Shown: positions 60,920-64,000 of the stretch, one piece after another
Numbering within the stretch: position 1 is the stretch's first letter
How the letters are laid out: every line of letters starts with the position of its first letter
Source of the DNA: Leucaena leucocephala
Lineage: Eukaryota; Streptophyta; Magnoliopsida; Fabales; Fabaceae
Assembly: GCA_037074615.1 (NCBI GenBank)
Contig: CM073557.1
Coordinates: 8,882,501-8,946,500, forward strand
Direction of reading: 5' to 3'
Length of the DNA stretch: 64,000 nt
Notes under the pieces: generated by a model
What the model was told of the DNA's origin: nothing
Database searches by the model: none
What the model saw: the letters and a program-made list of their open reading frames with translations, nothing else
Position numbers and translations under genes: made by a program

Positions 60920-61075
60920 GGCTAGTATCCTAATCTTATTTGTGGTATAATTTTACCCATAATCTTTTTAATTTGGTACAATTTCACCTATTATCTTTTT
61001 AATTTGGTACAATTCTTGATACTTGAGTAATAAGATTATGGGTAAAATTATACTGTAAATAACTTAATAGTTCCT
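60920..61075. mobile_element. Small inverted-repeat element, copy 1
   Basis: ATAATTTTACCCATAATCTT near 60948 is the exact complement of AAGATTATGGGTAAAATTAT near 61032. Between them lies a duplicated 30-bp word (CTTTTTAATTTGGTACAATT twice). Related sequence recurs at 63135-63400. It is noncoding; 61076-61614 shows nothing further. Confidence 0.5.
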
Positions 61076-61614
61076 GTCATACCTCAATGTGAATGAATCT
61101 AGTTTGTAACTTCCTAAAGGGTTGGCTAGGATACTAAGTAAATGTCAAAGAGGTTAAATTTAAACTTTAAAATATCAAGGTTATATGTAACTGGCTTTCA
61201 GAGAGTTTTTATAGATTTTAACCTATAATATATTATTGTTGTTATCAATTTATACTTGCGGTGTTATCAACAACAAATTTAAATAAATACTATGTTGAAA
61301 TAAATAGCAGCCTAACTTTTACTCTAAATTCAATTTGTAAAAGTTAGTTGAAGTAAAGTCATTTTCTCCAATGTTATTCCACAAACTCTAAGAGATTAAA
61401 TAAATAATGTAATTATTTTCAAAATGATATAAATCAGAATGTGTTATATTGAATTAAGACATAAAATAATTAAAATGCATCATTAAATTAAACAAATTTA
61501 ATTTGGTCAAATTAAATGACATGTAGCCGATGAATATCATTATGCATGGTATGCTATTAAAAAAGAAAAAAAACAAAAAGGTGGTATGATGTGCTTAATC
61601 CACATGCAAGATAT

Positions 61615-62258
61615 AGGCCCGTTTATATTAGTTTATGAAAAAGAAAACTTATAAAAAATGATTTGAAAGAGTTTTTTGATAAATTCTTTTAGAGAAAAAT
61701 TTATAAAAAATATAATTATAAATAAATGAATATTTATATAATAATTATCAGAATAATTTTTATGATTAGTAAATTACTATAAAAGATATAAGGTGAAAAA
61801 AATATTATAATTGTTCATTGTCTTCTCCTCTTCTTCAATGGCAAGCACAAATATAAATCATCGTTCATACGACAAACTACTAGCCACACATATCATTCAT
61901 TGTTCATCTTCTTTAGGTGATAGATCAATGAAGATCTAGTGACGAACTAGCCATAATCAAAGGAGGCACAGGATGACAGACCAATAGACATTAATGGAAG
62001 TGCAGCGAAGGACATGATAGAACGATGAGTTTGCATAGAGAGAGGAGAGAGAGTGTCAAAAAAATAAGGTAAAATTGTCATTTGATGCCCATAAACCTTT
62101 TTTCTCATCCAAAAACTATTTTCACAAGTTCATCTAAAACTATAATTTAGCCTAAAAAATTTATAGATATTTAGAAATGTTTATTTTAAAATTTTTTAAA
62201 CTAAAATTTAGGCAAGAAATCTTTTAAAATGTTAATTTTATTTCAAGTCAAATACACA
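61615..62258. mobile_element. MITE, family 1, diverged copy c
   Basis: It starts GGCCCGTTTATATTAGTTTA and contains the family's inner words (TAGTAAATTACTATAAAAG, AATTTTTTAAACTAAAATTT). A less repetitive block with GAGAGAGGAGAGAGAG near 62040 corresponds to the purine-rich tract of the other copies. The terminal inverted repeats are weak. Confidence 0.4.
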
Positions 62259-62306
62259 TATAGAGGATGATATGGAAGACAGATGGCAGAATATGTGCCG
62301 TCAACT

Positions 62307-62340
<34 letters not shown>

Positions 62341-63978
62341 AGGTATAAAAAATGTTAAATTATTGTGACCGACTTACAATTTGATGTGATATCAATGTAT
62401 TAATATTTTTTAACAAATAGATGGTTAGCCCAGTAATGTTAAAGCTGTTAAATTATTGAAAAAATTAATTTTTTAAGTTATTATTTTTACTTACTAAAAA
62501 TTGGACTGCTGAGAGAATTATTCAAACTAGTGTTTTAAGGGCAAATCGTCTGTCCATGGGTGAATCAAAGTCAAATTGATAAAAATAATATAATTTAATT
62601 AAAATATATAAAAATATTTATATATAATTTTGAAAGAAAAACATTTAAATAAAAAATTAATTTAAAAATAAATAGAATATTCATATATAAATTACACATA
62701 ATATAACAAAATAAAATTACTAAAATATAAATATGACTAACTATTATTTTTTCTTTTAATTCAAAATAATATCATTTAATTATTTAGGGTTTGACCTATC
62801 ATTTAATTACAGAAACTTAGAGACAAAAAATACAAAACCAAACCTAGTTAATTTGTCTAAAATTCTTGATCAAACCAATCATCTGATCAGTTCCTTGATT
62901 CATTAGTTTGACTAGTTGATTTGGGTTAAGTTTTAATAATTTGTATAGTTTTTCCTTATATTTATTCAAGTTTTTGTAGTTTTTTTCTTTTTTATTGAGT
63001 TTTTATAGTTTCTTTAATTATAGGTATTAGTCTCTATACTTATAATATGCTAATTATGGATGATAAGAATGGGGATTAAGTGACATATAAATTGTGACAA
63101 AATATGAAAAAAAATTAATTCAGGTATATATATTAGGGTTATATAGCATCCAATATCCTGATCTTATTTATTATATGCGTATAGTATCTTAATTTTATTT
63201 ATATTGCAATTTTACCTATAATATTTTTAATTTAGTACAATTTCACCTATAATCTTTTTAATTTATTAAAATTATTTGTATTTGAGAAATAATATTATGT
63301 GTAAAATTATATTAAATTAAAAAGATTATAGGTGAAATTACCTTAAATTAAAAAAGTTATAGATAAATTATACTATAAATATAATTAAATTATTAAATAT
63401 ATATAAAAAATAAAATTAAAATATTAAATACTATATAATAAAAGTCATATCATATGTGCTAGTAATACTCTCTTACAAATTTTAAGTACAGAGGTTTCCA
63501 ATACCTTTGAAAAAAGAGGTGAAATTATAAACAGTTGCATGTTAATTTTCCTTAAATTATGTACCCAATATCTTTCTGAAATCCATTTTCATGAATTCAT
63601 TTTCCCATCGCTCATTTAAAGCCACCTGGATGGAAGGCAACAAAATAACTGTTCTTTCATGTTCTTGTCCTTCTGTCCTGTAATAATAATAATAATAATA
63701 ATTGTTATCTCTATGTCTCTCCCTACACTTTTTTATACGCTGCTTTCTCCACTCTTGTTTTACTCTTTACAGTATATTCCCAACTTGTTTTTTCAAAAGA
63801 AAGCCAATTATATTTCTCAAACTAGCAACTCCTTTCCTCTTTTGTTCCGTCACGTGGACTAGATTCGCCCTTTCTCTTGTGAAATAAAATCCCCATCCCA
63901 CTTTCCCTTTCTTCTTCTTCCTCAACAAAACTAAACAAACATCACTTTTCCCTTCAGAAATTCAAATTCCTTCCCCAA
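62259..63978. repeat. AT-rich intergenic DNA with a TA run and a second small inverted-repeat element
   Basis: A TA dinucleotide run lies at about 62311-62337. The element at 63135-63400 repeats words of 60920-61075 (TTTACCTATAATATTTTTAA, AAAGATTATAGGTGAAATTA). A TAA triplet run is at about 63680-63700. From about 63700 the sequence becomes pyrimidine-rich, as in a plant 5' leader. Confidence 0.45.
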
Positions 63979-64000
63979 ATGAGTCTGCGTGTTCCTAGCT
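63979..64000 (+). CDS. Possible start of a gene continuing past the window
   Basis: An ATG at 63979 opens the frame MSLRVPS to the window end. It is preceded by a pyrimidine-rich, A-rich leader (CTTTCTTCTTCTTCCTCAAC and similar, 63900-63978) of the type common in plant 5' untranslated regions. Seven codons cannot identify a product. Confidence 0.35.

Overview
This window is AT-rich nuclear DNA from a flowering plant, most likely a eudicot. The evidence is two host genes with many GT-AG introns, one of them encoding a plastid-targeted protein, set among plant-type repeats: Ty1/copia and Ty3/gypsy LTR elements, CACTA (En/Spm) transposons, an Au-type SINE and many MITEs. I cannot name the species. 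I see no bacterial-type operon, rRNA, true tRNA gene or CRISPR array.

Host genes. (1) A fibrillin (plastid-lipid-associated protein, FBN9/PAP11 type) lies on the minus strand at 7215-11716 with 3 exons and 214 codons. Two G-boxes sit about 165 bp upstream, and its 3.7-kb second intron holds a foldback MITE. (2) A homolog of RGS1-HXK1-interacting protein 1 (RHIP1) lies on the minus strand at 43026-50941. All nine exons could be reconstructed (262 codons, every junction in phase). Its introns hold a MITE, a copia protease relic and a 486-bp tandem duplication. (3) A possible gene start at 63979 runs off the right edge. (4) A gene-remnant block at about 32.6-35.0 kb (minus) has an RPA70-like zinc-ribbon exon and another exon-like frame split by two nested SINEs.

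Repeat layout. The left edge is a decayed LINE tail. An old copia element spans about 12.5-20.4 kb; two solo LTRs of one TGTTGG...CA family, in opposite orientations and each with its own 5-bp target duplication, are inserted in it. A solo copia LTR at 23.4 kb was split by an 8.8-kb LTR element (23712-32525) that has a tRNA-iMet-type primer site and a polypurine tract but no recognisable gag-pol (a LARD-like non-autonomous Ty3/gypsy element). An Au SINE and a fresh tandem duplication sit inside it. A CACTA element (35463-41169) holds a nested solo LTR. A second, larger CACTA relic (51932 to about 60.9 kb) keeps decayed TNP2 transposase and Transposase_24-type genes. It also carries an inverted LTR pair whose junction is occupied by a third TGTTGG-family LTR without a target duplication. 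MITEs are scattered from end to end.

Most of the window is therefore nested transposon insertion around two ordinary single-copy-type genes. I found no convincing new enzymatic system. The most unusual structure is a serial array of short hairpins with about 28-bp spacing in the LTR of the LARD-like element (26667-26832). All similarity statements come from reading the sequence and family knowledge; no database search was run.
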